A stretch of 64,000 nt of DNA, taken from assembly GCF_004114425.1 (NCBI RefSeq), contig NZ_RDQF01000025.1, forward strand, positions 1 through 64,000. The letters run 5' to 3'. Below the pieces are notes generated by a model. That model did not search any database. It saw nothing but the letters and a program-made list of their open reading frames with translations, and had not been told where the DNA came from. Within the stretch, counting starts at the first letter, position 1. Every line of letters begins with the position of its first letter. Made by a program: the position numbers and the translations under genes. Positions 1 through 8,386 of the stretch are shown one piece after another. Source of the stretch: Bradyrhizobium vignae. GTDB lineage: Bacteria; Pseudomonadota; Alphaproteobacteria; Rhizobiales; Xanthobacteraceae.

Positions 1-231
1 GTGATCGGCGCCAACGATGTCACCAATCCGGCTGCGGAAGAGGATAAGTCCTCTCCGATCTACGGCATGCCGGTGCTCCAGGTCTGGAAGGCCGGTACGG
101 TGATGTTCATCAAGCGCTCGCTGGCCTCCGGCTATGCCGGCATCGACAACCCGCTATTCTATCGCGACAACACCATGATGCTGCTCGGCGACGCCAAGAA
201 GGTCACCGAGAACATCGTCAAGGCGATGTAA
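1..231 (+). CDS. pntB: NAD(P) transhydrogenase beta subunit, C-terminal end (partial)
   Basis: The window opens inside this gene; only the last 76 codons are present. The visible part matches the end of the NADP(H)-binding domain III of PntB: an IGANDVTNPAA stretch, then a GMPVLQVWKA segment, an IKRSLASGYAG segment, and a closing LLGDAKK motif. PntB with PntA forms the inner-membrane proton-translocating transhydrogenase that makes NADPH from NADH using the proton gradient. The frame is open from base 1, so the true start lies upstream. The gene ends with TAA and is followed by about 145 bp without a clear gene. Confidence 0.93.
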   Translation: MIGANDVTNPAAEEDKSSPIYGMPVLQVWKAGTVMFIKRSLASGYAGIDNPLFYRDNTMMLLGDAKKVTENIVKAM

Positions 232-375
232 TCGCGGAAGGGACCGTCCCATCCGGGGCGGCCCAAAGCCATGCGCGAGCGGCGCGTCAAATGGCGCTGC
301 CCACAAGGTGGCGTGCAGCTGCCTTGCTGCGGAGCCGTCGCAAGCCCTGGTCTCAACCCGAGGGCGGGCCGTGCA

Positions 376-1176
376 ATGATGACCATCGTCAAGTGGATCG
401 CCATTGTGCTCGTGACCGTCTATTGCGCCGGTCTCCTCGTGCTGTATGTCCGCCAGCGCGAGATGCTGTTTCCGATCCCGCCCGTCGGCCGCACCGCTCC
501 CGATGCCGCCGGCCTTCCCGAGGCGGAAGAGCATGTCCTGACCACGTCGGACGGTGAGAGAGTCATCCTCTGGCACGTGCCGGCCAAGCCCGGCCATTCC
601 GTGATCCTGTACTTCCCGGGTAATGGCGATTTTCTCGCCGGCCGCATCAGCCGTTTCAAGGCGATGACCGCCGACGGCACCGGCCTCGTTGCCCTGTCCT
701 ATCGCGGCTATGCGGGCTCGAGCGGGATGCCGAGCGAGCAGGGGCTGCTGTACGACGCTGCGGCCGCTTACGCCTTCACCGCTGCGCGCTATGCAGCGGA
801 ACGAATCGTCGCGTGGGGCTTCTCTCTGGGGACGGGCGTGGCGGTTGCCATCGCCTCGGAACATCGCGTTGGGAAGCTCATCCTGGAGGCGCCTTATACA
901 TCGACCGTCGACGTTGCGGCTTCGTCGTTCTGGTTCGTGCCGGTCCGCCTTCTGATGCGCGATCCGTTCCATTCGGACCGGCGCATGGCGCGCGTCACGG
1001 TGCCGCTGCTTGTCATGCATGGCACTAACGACCTTGCCATTTCGATCATCTTCGGAGAGCGTCTGTTCGCACTCGCCCATGAGCCCAAGCGGTTCGTTCG
1101 CATGGTGGGCGGCGGGCACGACAATCTCGATCAATATGGCGCGATCGAAACGGCGAGAGGGTTCATTGGCGGCTGA
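376..1176 (+). CDS. alpha/beta hydrolase with N-terminal membrane anchor
   Basis: A 266-residue protein of the alpha/beta-hydrolase fold (ABHD/BEM46-like). Residues about 3-22 form one hydrophobic helix that would anchor it in the membrane. The nucleophile elbow GFSLG is followed by the candidate acid in HGTND and the candidate base in GGGHDN, giving a full Ser-Asp-His triad. The reading frame stays open upstream to 271, but the 35 residues before the double ATG at 376 and 379 are Arg/Pro-rich and unlike a protein start, so 376 is preferred. The substrate cannot be told. The stop lies only a few bases before the next gene, so the two are probably co-transcribed. Confidence 0.8.
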   Translation: MMTIVKWIAIVLVTVYCAGLLVLYVRQREMLFPIPPVGRTAPDAAGLPEAEEHVLTTSDGERVILWHVPAKPGHSVILYFPGNGDFLAGRISRFKAMTADGTGLVALSYRGYAGSSGMPSEQGLLYDAAAAYAFTAARYAAERIVAWGFSLGTGVAVAIASEHRVGKLILEAPYTSTVDVAASSFWFVPVRLLMRDPFHSDRRMARVTVPLLVMHGTNDLAISIIFGERLFALAHEPKRFVRMVGGGHDNLDQYGAIETARGFIGG

Positions 1177-1183
1177 CAGCTTA

Positions 1184-2608
1184 GTGCAACGTTGCGTTCT
1201 CGTACTCGCTGTCTTCTGCCTGACGCTTCTGCCGCAGAATGCGCTGGCGGCGACGGGGCTCGATGGTGCGGCGATGCGCTGGCCCTATGCGCTGCCCTTT
1301 GCCGGCTTGCTGCTGTCGATCGCCTTTGGGCCGCTGCTTTTTGCGAAATTCTGGCACCATCATTACGGCAAGATCGCCGCGGCTTGGGCGCTGCTGGCGC
1401 TCGCCTCGCTCGTCTTCTTTGCCGGCGGCATGGCGACGCTGGCGGCGCTCGTTCATGCCATGCTCGCCGAATATCTCGGCTTCATCGTGCTGCTGTTCTC
1501 GCTCTACGTCGTGGCCGGTGGCATCCTCATCACAGGGGACATCAAGGCGACGCCGGCAAGCAATTTGGGCATCCTTGCACTCGGCACGTTCGGGGCGAGC
1601 GTCGTCGGCACCACGGGTGCCGCGATGATTCTGATTCGCCCCTTGCTCCGCGCCAACCGGCTGCGGCGCCACAACACCCACGTCGTCATCTTGTTCATCA
1701 TCCTCGTTGCCAATGTCGGCGGCGCGATGAGCCCACTTGGCGATCCCCCGCTCTTCGTCGGCTTCCTGCACGGCGTCGACTTCTTCTGGACCACGCGGAC
1801 CATCTGGTTGCAGACCGTGATCGTGGCCGGGCTGCTGCTCGCGATCTTCGTCGCTGTCGACGTCTGGCGCTTCCGGAGCGAGCCGCCGCTCGATGACACC
1901 GGCCCGGCACAGCCGGTCCGCGTCCGCGGGCTGCTCAATTTGCTGCTGATCGCGGCCATCGTCGCCAGCCTGCTCGCCTCGGCGCTCTGGAAGCCGGCCA
2001 TCGCCTTCGACATTCTCGGCACCAAGCTGGAGCTGGAGGATGTCGTCCGCAATCTGGTGCTGCTGGTGATCGCGGCGCTCTCGGTGTGGCTGACGCCCGA
2101 CGAGCACAGGCAAGCCAACGGCTTCACCTGGGAGCCGATCCGCGAGGTCGCCAAGCTGTTCGCAGGGATCTTCGTCGCCATCATCCCGGTCATTGCCATG
2201 CTCAAGGCCGGCCATGACGGTGCGTTCGCCTGGCTGCTGTCGGCCGTGACGGAGCCGAACGGCGCACCACGCGAGGCCGCCTATTTCTGGTTCACCGGCC
2301 TGATGTCCGCGTTCCTCGACAATGCGCCGACATATCTGTTGTTCTTCGAGCTCGCCGGTGGCGACCCGCGGGTGCTGATGCATGAGCTCTCGGGCACGCT
2401 CGCGTCGATCTCCATGGGGGCGGTCTACATGGGTGCGCTCACCTATATCGGCAACGCGCCGAACTTCATGGTGAGCAGCATTGCCAGCGAGAATGGCGTC
2501 GAGATGCCGAGCTTCTTCGGCTATCTCCTGCGCGCGGGCGCCGTGCTGGTCCCGCTGTTCCTGCTGCTGACGTTCCTGCCGGTCGCCCCGATCCTGCAGT
2601 GGCATTGA
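1184..2608 (+). CDS. NhaD-like sodium:proton antiporter (ion transporter superfamily)
   Basis: About 474 residues with many hydrophobic helices, resembling the NhaD/citrate-transporter branch of the ion transporter superfamily. Typical pieces are a re-entrant-loop-like MSPLGDPPLF segment near the middle and an AFLDNAPTYLLFFE segment in the second half, whose Asp-Asn pair matches the ion-binding region of NhaD. It would exchange Na+ (or Li+) for protons at the inner membrane. The frame is open much further upstream, but that part overlaps the hydrolase gene. Plausible starts are GTG 1184 or TTG 1166, and I chose GTG. The hydrophobic N-terminus ending in ALAA may be a signal-like first helix. 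Confidence 0.78.
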   Translation: MQRCVLVLAVFCLTLLPQNALAATGLDGAAMRWPYALPFAGLLLSIAFGPLLFAKFWHHHYGKIAAAWALLALASLVFFAGGMATLAALVHAMLAEYLGFIVLLFSLYVVAGGILITGDIKATPASNLGILALGTFGASVVGTTGAAMILIRPLLRANRLRRHNTHVVILFIILVANVGGAMSPLGDPPLFVGFLHGVDFFWTTRTIWLQTVIVAGLLLAIFVAVDVWRFRSEPPLDDTGPAQPVRVRGLLNLLLIAAIVASLLASALWKPAIAFDILGTKLELEDVVRNLVLLVIAALSVWLTPDEHRQANGFTWEPIREVAKLFAGIFVAIIPVIAMLKAGHDGAFAWLLSAVTEPNGAPREAAYFWFTGLMSAFLDNAPTYLLFFELAGGDPRVLMHELSGTLASISMGAVYMGALTYIGNAPNFMVSSIASENGVEMPSFFGYLLRAGAVLVPLFLLLTFLPVAPILQWH

Positions 2609-2657
2609 ATCTCGCGCCTGATTTGATACTGCTCATTCAAGCAACTGGAAGCGGTGG

Positions 2658-3755
2658 ATGAGCGCATATAGTCCGATGCCCCGGTCGGCCTGGATCTTCC
2701 CCGCGCTCGCCGTGCTGTTGTTCGCAGCCGTCAGCGCGACCGGTTATGTGTTCACGCTGTCGTTTGGCGGGCTTCTCTTCGCCATCGTCCTTCTGGTTAT
2801 CCTGTTCGGCACGGTGTTCGCCGCTGTTCATCATGCCGAAGTGATCGCGGAGCGGGTCGGCGAACCCTATGGCACGCTGGTGCTGACGCTCTCGGTGACC
2901 ATCATCGAGGTGGTGCTGATCACCACGATCATGCTGGGCGACAAGCCTGCGCCGGAACTGGCCCGCGACACCGTGTTCGCCGTGGTCATGATCGTCTGCA
3001 ACGGCCTCGTCGGCCTCTGCATTTTGATCGGCGGCCTGCGCTATCGCGAGCAGGGTTTTCAGCTCTCCGGCGCCAACGTCTATCTCAGCGTGCTGTTCGC
3101 GCTCGCGACCATCACGTTGATCCTGCCGAACTACACCATCACCACACCTGGCCCGGTCTATTCCTCGGTCCAGCTCGGCTTCGTCGATGTCGTCACGCTC
3201 GCGCTGTATGGGGTCTTTCTCTACACCCAGATCGTCCTGCACAAGGATTACTTCGTTCATGAACGGACGGAGGGCGAGGGCGGGGAGGGGCACCTGTCGG
3301 CCGGGATGTTCGGGCTCACCGTGGCGCTGCTCCTGGTCTCGCTGCTGGCAGTCGTGCTGCTGGCCAAGAAATTCTCGCTGGTGGTTGATGCCGTCGGCGC
3401 CAGGATCGGCGCGCCGCCGGCCTTCGCCGGCCTTCTGGTCGCGCTGCTGATCCTGATGCCCGAGGGTGTCGCGGCCATTGCGGCGGCCCGCAAGAACGAC
3501 CTCCAGAAGAGCATCAATCTCGCGCTCGGCTCGTCGCTGGCGACCATCGGCCTGACCATCCCCGCCGTCGGCGTCGCCACCTACGCGCTCGACAAGGAGC
3601 TCGAACTCGGCCTCAGCGCCCAGGGCAGCGTGCTTTTGCTGCTGACCTTCTTCCTGAGCATGCTGACCTTCGGCACGGGCAGGACCAATGTCCTGTTCGG
3701 CCTGGTCCATATGGTGGTATTTGCCGTCTACGTGTTCATGGTTTTCGTGCCGTAA
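2658..3755 (+). CDS. ChaA-like calcium/proton exchanger
   Basis: A 365-residue integral membrane protein with about eleven helices and the two inverted repeat signatures of the CaCA cation exchangers: an acidic GEPYGTLVLTLSVTIIE segment in the first half and MPEGVAAIAAARKNDLQ followed by GSSLATIGL in the second. The Glu in each is the expected cation ligand. Length and motifs fit ChaA, which exports Ca2+ (and Na+ or K+ in Escherichia coli) in exchange for protons. It follows the NhaD-like antiporter by about 50 bp and precedes the small cupin gene by 12 bp, which suggests a cation-homeostasis operon. Confidence 0.85.
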   Translation: MSAYSPMPRSAWIFPALAVLLFAAVSATGYVFTLSFGGLLFAIVLLVILFGTVFAAVHHAEVIAERVGEPYGTLVLTLSVTIIEVVLITTIMLGDKPAPELARDTVFAVVMIVCNGLVGLCILIGGLRYREQGFQLSGANVYLSVLFALATITLILPNYTITTPGPVYSSVQLGFVDVVTLALYGVFLYTQIVLHKDYFVHERTEGEGGEGHLSAGMFGLTVALLLVSLLAVVLLAKKFSLVVDAVGARIGAPPAFAGLLVALLILMPEGVAAIAAARKNDLQKSINLALGSSLATIGLTIPAVGVATYALDKELELGLSAQGSVLLLLTFFLSMLTFGTGRTNVLFGLVHMVVFAVYVFMVFVP

Positions 3756-3767
3756 AAGGAACTCCAG

Positions 3768-4052
3768 ATGCTTGCCGCCAGGTCCGAGGTTCAGGTCGAC
3801 AACGAAGAGGTCCGGGTCACGGAATGGCGCCTTCCGCCTGGCAGCGCGACCGGCCATCACACCCACGGCATGGACTATGTGATCGTGCCCGTGGTCGCCG
3901 GCGAGATGACCATCGTGGCGCCCAATGGCGAACGGTCCAAGGCGCAACTCGCCGCCGGAAAATCCTACTTCCGCAAGGCGGGCGTCCAACATGACGTACT
4001 TAACGAAACCTCAACTGAGATCGTGTTCGTTGAAGTCGAGCTAAAACGTTGA
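3768..4052 (+). CDS. small cupin-domain protein
   Basis: A 94-residue single-domain beta-barrel. The metal-binding part of cupin motif 1 is visible as HHTHGMDYVIVPVVAGE, with three His close together. A second motif with a His lies in GVQHDVLNET. The function is unknown, since such mini-cupins range from metal sensors to isomerases. A Shine-Dalgarno-like AAAAGGAA lies just before the ATG, and the gene starts 12 bp after the exchanger gene. It is likely in the same transcript and could be an accessory or metal-responsive protein, but that is inference. Confidence 0.8.
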   Translation: MLAARSEVQVDNEEVRVTEWRLPPGSATGHHTHGMDYVIVPVVAGEMTIVAPNGERSKAQLAAGKSYFRKAGVQHDVLNETSTEIVFVEVELKR

Positions 4053-4143
4053 GTTGGCGCGACCGTTTGCCATCGATCCGTCGCAGTTGATCCCTCACAA
4101 TGCCCTAAAGTTCCCGCATCAGATCGCGCGGGGAGTGGTCGGA

Positions 4144-5058
4144 ATGCTGAAATACCTCGCAAAAATTTCGATGGATATTTTCCCCTCGGTGCTCGCGACG
4201 ATCATCGGGGCCTACATCGTTAATCATTACATCAACGCCAAGCCGGCGGCCGACACTCCAGCCGCCGCGGTCGCGCCTGCCAAGACCGGCAGTGACAAGC
4301 CCACCGATACCGCCAACCTTCCTGCCCCCGGCGTCAAAGCCAAGGGCATCTCCGAGAAGAACGTCACGGACAAGGCGGCGGCCGAGAAGCCTGCCGATCA
4401 TCAGGCGCCTGTCGAGACCAAGGCCGCAGACGTGGCTCCCGCCGAAATCAGCCCGCGCGGCCGTCCGCGCGACAAGGCCGCGGCCAAGTCCGCTCCGGCT
4501 GCCTCTGCTCCCGTGGTTGAGGCCAATTCTGCCGCGACTGCGGCTTCTCCAGCCGCCACCCCCGACGCCAACGATCTCGCGCGTGCCGCGATCGAGCGCC
4601 TGCGCAAGTCGCCTGAGGGCAAGGCCGCTGAGGCCAGATCTTCCGAAACCAGGCCCGCCGAGGTTCGCTCGTCGGAGACCAAGCAAGCCGAGCGGCCGGC
4701 AGAGCCCGTGGTGCGGGAAGCCACCCGCACGCCGGAGGCTCCGCGGGTCGTCAGCATGGAGCCGGCCCCGGTTCGTCCGCTGCCGCCGCCGATCACTGTA
4801 TCGACGCCCTCATCTGAGGCCTATGGCAATGGTGGCTCCAATCCGCCCTACACGGCCTCGGTCAGCAGCGACGATCCGAATCGGGTGACGCCGCCGGCTG
4901 ACATTCCCGTGCCGGTCATCGCGCCACCGCTCGATCTGCGTGCCGACGCTGGCGCCTCCATGCCGCGGCCGAAGAAGACCAATGTCGCCGACGAGATGCT
5001 GTCGGGCATGAAGTCGATGTTCAACGCCGTTCTGCCGAAGAGCGCTACCCCCGACTGA
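4144..5058 (+). CDS. membrane-anchored Ala/Pro-rich hypothetical protein
   Basis: A 304-residue protein with one N-terminal membrane helix (about residues 8-28), then a long low-complexity region rich in Ala, Pro, Lys and Glu, and a short conserved-looking C-terminus around NVADEMLSGMKSMFNAVLP. I recognise no enzymatic domain. The frame continues upstream to a TTG at 4054, but the ATG at 4144 directly before the membrane helix is the better start. Probably a periplasm-facing protein. Its 3' end faces the lipoprotein gene on the other strand. Confidence 0.6.
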   Translation: MLKYLAKISMDIFPSVLATIIGAYIVNHYINAKPAADTPAAAVAPAKTGSDKPTDTANLPAPGVKAKGISEKNVTDKAAAEKPADHQAPVETKAADVAPAEISPRGRPRDKAAAKSAPAASAPVVEANSAATAASPAATPDANDLARAAIERLRKSPEGKAAEARSSETRPAEVRSSETKQAERPAEPVVREATRTPEAPRVVSMEPAPVRPLPPPITVSTPSSEAYGNGGSNPPYTASVSSDDPNRVTPPADIPVPVIAPPLDLRADAGASMPRPKKTNVADEMLSGMKSMFNAVLPKSATPD

Positions 5059-5084
5059 GCTGCGCTCCGCGTTGCGCCAAACCG

Positions 5085-5735
5085 TCAGCCGCCGACGCGG
5101 GCGAGGCCGCTGCGGGCGGCGTCATCGCGTGGACGCAGCGCGACCGCCTTGGTGTAGGACGCCGCCGCCTTGGCCCTGTCGCCCAGCCGCTCATAGGCCT
5201 GTCCGCGCGTGGTCCAGACCTGGGCGTTGTGCGGATCGGCCTCGGAGGCTTCATCGAGATCGGCTGCGGCCTCCTTGTTCTTGCCGAGCGCAAGATAGCT
5301 GTTGGCGCGGCCGAGCAGCGGCTCGGCCTTTTGCGGGTTGAGCCCGCTCGCAGCGCTGAAATCGGCGATCGCGAAGTCGTGCTGGTTCTTGCCCTGGTAG
5401 ATCAGCGCGCGGCCATAAAGCGCCTGCGCATTGTAGGGGTCGAGCCCGACCGCGCGATTGAACTCGTCGAGCGCTGCCGCGGTCTCGCCTGACTTCGCCA
5501 GCGACTGGGCCTTTGCGGTATGGGCCTGAGCTTCGGCGATGTTGCCGGCGCTCACCGCGCTCTCGGTGGGCGCGGCCGTCTTGGGTGCTTCTTGCGGCTT
5601 GTCCTTCTCGGGGAGTAGCGATCCGAGATCGAAGGAGCAGCCGCAGAGCGCAATCCCCATCACGGCCAGCGCGAACGGCTGCCGCCAGATCTGGCGTAGC
5701 CGCGGCAAGCCACGCTCGGGGAAGGGAGAGGCCAT
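5085..5735 (-). CDS. TPR-repeat lipoprotein
   Basis: A 216-residue protein with a signal peptide ending in a lipobox (ALCGC, Cys at residue 33), so it should be lipid-anchored. Residues about 70-210 hold at least four tetratricopeptide repeats, recognisable from the spacing of Ala, Gly, Tyr and Asp-Pro residues (for example AVGLDPYNAQALYGRA and ASEADPHNAQVWTTRG). TPR lipoproteins of this kind are scaffolds at the inner face of the outer membrane or in the periplasm. It converges with the gene before it, with a 26-bp gap, and a palindromic repeat lies just upstream of its start. Confidence 0.85.
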   Translation of the reverse strand: MASPFPERGLPRLRQIWRQPFALAVMGIALCGCSFDLGSLLPEKDKPQEAPKTAAPTESAVSAGNIAEAQAHTAKAQSLAKSGETAAALDEFNRAVGLDPYNAQALYGRALIYQGKNQHDFAIADFSAASGLNPQKAEPLLGRANSYLALGKNKEAAADLDEASEADPHNAQVWTTRGQAYERLGDRAKAAASYTKAVALRPRDDAARSGLARVGG

Positions 5736-5753
5736 CTACGGTTCGCTCGCGCT

Positions 5754-5855
5754 AGAGCATGCTCCGGAAAAAGTCTGAAGCTGTTTTCCGAAGAGATCAT
5801 GCTCGAACAAAACCAAAGCGCGATGATAATTCGTCCCAGTCTCATCGCGCTTTAG
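5754..5855. repeat. RIME-like palindromic element, long form
   Basis: Two adjacent imperfect hairpins: a GCATG/CATGC-ended arm pair with CCGGAAAA and TTTTCCG inside, then a clean 12-bp stem AAAGCGCGATGA (5815-5826) with TCATCGCGCTTT (5842-5853). The same composite recurs at 34911-35013, and the first hairpin alone at 30168-30213 and 47381-47428. The layout resembles the Rhizobium intergenic mosaic elements (RIME). It lies in the leader region of the TPR lipoprotein gene. Confidence 0.75.
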
Positions 5856-5911
5856 CGCCGCATCGGTAGTGCCCGTCCCGGAAAGGCACCGCTCACAAAC
5901 AATGACGCGGG

Positions 5912-5938
5912 CCAAGGGCCCGCGTCATCGAAAACTGA
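5912..5938 (-). terminator. hairpin downstream of rpsU
   Basis: A perfect 12-bp stem (ATGACGCGGGCC at 5912-5923 with GGCCCGCGTCAT at 5927-5938) and a three-base loop, starting about 20 bp after the rpsU stop codon. On the minus strand it is followed by a moderately T-rich stretch, as expected of a factor-independent terminator. Confidence 0.7.
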
Positions 5939-5958
5939 GGTCTTACAGGTTCGGCAAA

Positions 5959-6255
5959 TCAGCGCGGGCCGCGCGGGCCTGCACCGGCGCCGCCACGAGC
6001 GCCGCGATCACCGCCCGGGCCGGCGCCGAACACCGGCTTCGGCTTCATCGGCAGCAAGCCTTCGCGCTGCAGCTTCTTGCGGGCCAGCTTGCGCGCACGG
6101 CGCACGGCTTCGGCCTTTTCGCGGGCCTTCTTCTCGGAGGGCTTCTCGTAATGACCGCGGAGCTTCATCTCGCGGAAAATTCCCTCGCGCTGCATCTTCT
6201 TCTTCAGCGCCTTGAGGGCTTGATCGACATTGTTATCGCGAACGAGAACCTGCAC
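5959..6255 (-). CDS. rpsU: 30S ribosomal protein S21
   Basis: A 98-residue basic protein matching bS21: the start MQVLVRDNNVDQALKALKKK, the REGIFREMKLR segment and the KPSEKKAREKAEA helix are characteristic. It sits on the 30S platform near the anti-Shine-Dalgarno region and takes part in initiation. The C-terminus is a Gly/Arg/Pro-rich tail (about residues 77-98), longer than in enterobacteria but usual in rhizobia. Translation starts at GTG 6255 behind an AGAGGA ribosome binding site. A clear hairpin terminator follows. Confidence 0.96.
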   Translation of the reverse strand: MQVLVRDNNVDQALKALKKKMQREGIFREMKLRGHYEKPSEKKAREKAEAVRRARKLARKKLQREGLLPMKPKPVFGAGPGGDRGARGGAGAGPRGPR

Positions 6256-6517
6256 GCGGCATCCTCTTCAGGTGGATCGGATTTGAATTCTGGTAAGTCA
6301 AAGGGGATGGCAAAAGCCCGGCGCCCTTAACCTTGAGCGCGGGGATGTATCAGACAAAACCAGAGATGTCCACCGGCCAAGCGGGTTTTCGGGCCAAGTT
6401 CGGCCATTAAATGCGGCGAAAATACCTCCATGCGGCCCCGATTTTGGAGATTTGGCGCCATTTGGGGGGCTGTGACCGGGGCTTTGTTCCGGCCTCTTTG
6501 AAATGAGGGGACTGTCC

Positions 6518-7240
6518 ATGGACATGAAAAAATACGCCGCCGAGGGCATCGGCACCTTCTGGCTCACTTTCGCAGGCTGCGGGAGCGCGGTCATCGCCGC
6601 CGGCTTCCCCCAGGTCGGCATCGGCCTGGTCGGTGTCTCCCTCGCGTTCGGCCTGAGCGTCGTCACCATGGCTTATGCGATCGGCCACATCTCGGGCTGC
6701 CATCTCAACCCGGCTGTCACGGTCGGTCTCGCCGCCGGTGGCCGCTTTCCGGCGGGTCAGATCCTGCCCTACGTGATCGCCCAGGTGGCGGGTGCGATCG
6801 TCGCCGCGTGGCTGCTGTACGTCATCGCGAGCGGAGCGCCCGGATTCGATGTCGGCAAGGGCTTCGCCTCCAACGGCTATGATGCGCATTCGCCCGGCCA
6901 GTACAGCATGATCGCGTGCTTCCTCACCGAGGCGGTGATGACCATGATGTTCCTGTTCATCATCATGGGTGCCACCCACGGCCGCGCGCCGGCGGGTTTC
7001 GCACCGCTCGCGATCGGGCTCGCGCTGGTGATGATCCATCTCGTCAGCATTCCCGTCACCAACACGTCGGTGAACCCGGCGCGCAGCACCGGCCCGGCAC
7101 TGTTCGTCGGCGGCTGGGCGCTGTCGCAACTCTGGCTGTTCTGGGTTGCACCGCTGATCGGCGGCGCTCTGGGTGGGGTGATCTATCGCTGGCTCAGCGA
7201 GGAGCCTACCGGCGTCGTCGCGGGCGTGAAGACCGCGTGA
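6518..7240 (+). CDS. aqpZ: aquaporin Z
   Basis: A 240-residue channel of the major intrinsic protein family. Both pore motifs are present: NPAV at residues 64-67 and NPARS at 186-190, the latter containing the selectivity-filter Arg. A Cys just before the first NPA (GCHLNPA), the AEGIGTF start and six helices fit AqpZ rather than the longer glycerol facilitators. It conducts water across the inner membrane. The ATG at 6518 is chosen because a GAGGGG site precedes it at proper spacing; an upstream in-frame ATG at 6503 lies on the other side of this site. Confidence 0.94.
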   Translation: MDMKKYAAEGIGTFWLTFAGCGSAVIAAGFPQVGIGLVGVSLAFGLSVVTMAYAIGHISGCHLNPAVTVGLAAGGRFPAGQILPYVIAQVAGAIVAAWLLYVIASGAPGFDVGKGFASNGYDAHSPGQYSMIACFLTEAVMTMMFLFIIMGATHGRAPAGFAPLAIGLALVMIHLVSIPVTNTSVNPARSTGPALFVGGWALSQLWLFWVAPLIGGALGGVIYRWLSEEPTGVVAGVKTA

Positions 7241-7250
7241 TCGCAAAGAG

Positions 7251-7279
7251 CGGGATCGCAGGTCGAAGCTGCGGTCCCG
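7251..7279. terminator. hairpin between convergent aqpZ and purK
   Basis: An 11-bp stem with one mismatch (CGGGATCGCAG at 7251-7261 and CTGCGGTCCCG at 7269-7279) fills the 39-bp gap between the ends of two convergent genes. It is likely a shared bidirectional terminator, although the flanking T runs are short. Confidence 0.55.
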
Positions 7280-8386
7280 TTACTTGCCGATGGTGGGGCG
7301 CACTTCGGTGACGTGACCCATCTTGCGGCCGGGACGCGGCGCGCCCTTGCCGTAGATGTGGACGGTGGCGCCCGGCACGGTGAGCCACTTCTCGTAATCT
7401 TTGATCTCGTCCCCAATCAGGTTGGTCATGGTGACGACCTCGCCATGGCGCACCGGCTTGCCGAGCGGCCAGCCGGCGATCGCGCGGATGTGCTGCTCGA
7501 ATTGCGAGACCGAAGCGCCGTCGAGCGTCCAGTGTCCGGAATTGTGCACGCGCGGGGCGATCTCGTTGACCAGTACCTTCGCTCCGGTGCCATTGGCGAG
7601 CACGAACATCTCGACGGCGAGCACGCCGACATAATCGAGCGCGTTTGCGATTTTGGTCGCGACGCTGCGCGCTTCATCGGCGAGAGCGTCCGGGATCGGT
7701 GCCGGTGCGCGGGAGATTTTCAGAATGTGGTCGCGGTGTTCGTTCTCGGTGACGTCGAAGCACTCGACCTGGCCTGTGGCCGACCGTGCAGCGATCACGG
7801 AGATCTCGCGCTCGAACGGCACGAAGGCCTCCAGGATCGCCGATTTGGTGCCGAGACTGGTCCACACCTTGGCGATGTCGTCGCCCTCGCGGATGATGGC
7901 CTGGCCCTTGCCGTCATAGCCGAAGCGGCGGGTTTTCACCACGGCCGGGAGGCCGATTCTCAGGATCGCCTCGCGTAGCGAGGAGACGGAGGTGACGTCG
8001 GCATAGGCCGCAGTGCCGATGCCGAGCTTCGTCACGAAATCCTTCTCGGCGAGCCGGTCCTGGGTGGTCTCGAGGATCCTGCGATTGGGCAGCACCGGGC
8101 GGCGCGCGTCCAGCACCATCGCGGCGGCGGCAGGCACGTTCTCGAATTCGTAGGTGATGACATCGACGTCGCTCGCGAACAGCTCGAGCGCTTCGACATC
8201 GGCGTATTCGGCGCAGGTCGCGTTCAGCACGACGTCGAAGGCCGGCGAATCCGGATCGGGCGAGAACACCTGACAGCGCAGGCCGAGCCGGGCCGCGGCC
8301 ATGGCCAGCATCCGGCCCAATTGTCCGCCGCCGAGGATTCCGATGGTGTCACCGGGCTTCAGCTTCACGTGCCTGGTGTCGGTCAC
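7280..8386 (-). CDS. purK: 5-(carboxyamino)imidazole ribonucleotide synthase
   Basis: A 368-residue ATP-grasp enzyme that carboxylates AIR to N5-CAIR using ATP and bicarbonate in purine synthesis. The N-terminal GILGGGQLGRMLAMAA loop is diagnostic for PurK. The ATP-grasp core follows, with KTRRFGYDGKGQ (ATP-binding loop), EAFVPFEREISVI, and NEIAPRVHNSGHWT (metal and substrate binding) in the expected order. Its ATG overlaps the purE stop by 4 bp, so the two are translationally coupled, and purE's product takes the next step. Confidence 0.96.
   Translation of the reverse strand: MTDTRHVKLKPGDTIGILGGGQLGRMLAMAAARLGLRCQVFSPDPDSPAFDVVLNATCAEYADVEALELFASDVDVITYEFENVPAAAAMVLDARRPVLPNRRILETTQDRLAEKDFVTKLGIGTAAYADVTSVSSLREAILRIGLPAVVKTRRFGYDGKGQAIIREGDDIAKVWTSLGTKSAILEAFVPFEREISVIAARSATGQVECFDVTENEHRDHILKISRAPAPIPDALADEARSVATKIANALDYVGVLAVEMFVLANGTGAKVLVNEIAPRVHNSGHWTLDGASVSQFEQHIRAIAGWPLGKPVRHGEVVTMTNLIGDEIKDYEKWLTVPGATVHIYGKGAPRPGRKMGHVTEVRPTIGK

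Noticed and set aside
1181..2605. A 474-codon frame opposite the NhaD-like antiporter
   Set aside because: Low-complexity Gln/Arg/Asp-rich shadow; the plus strand encodes a membrane transporter with family motifs.
2637..3992. A 451-codon frame opposite the ChaA-like exchanger and the cupin
   Set aside because: His/Asp/Gln-rich shadow covering two genuine genes; no recognisable motif.
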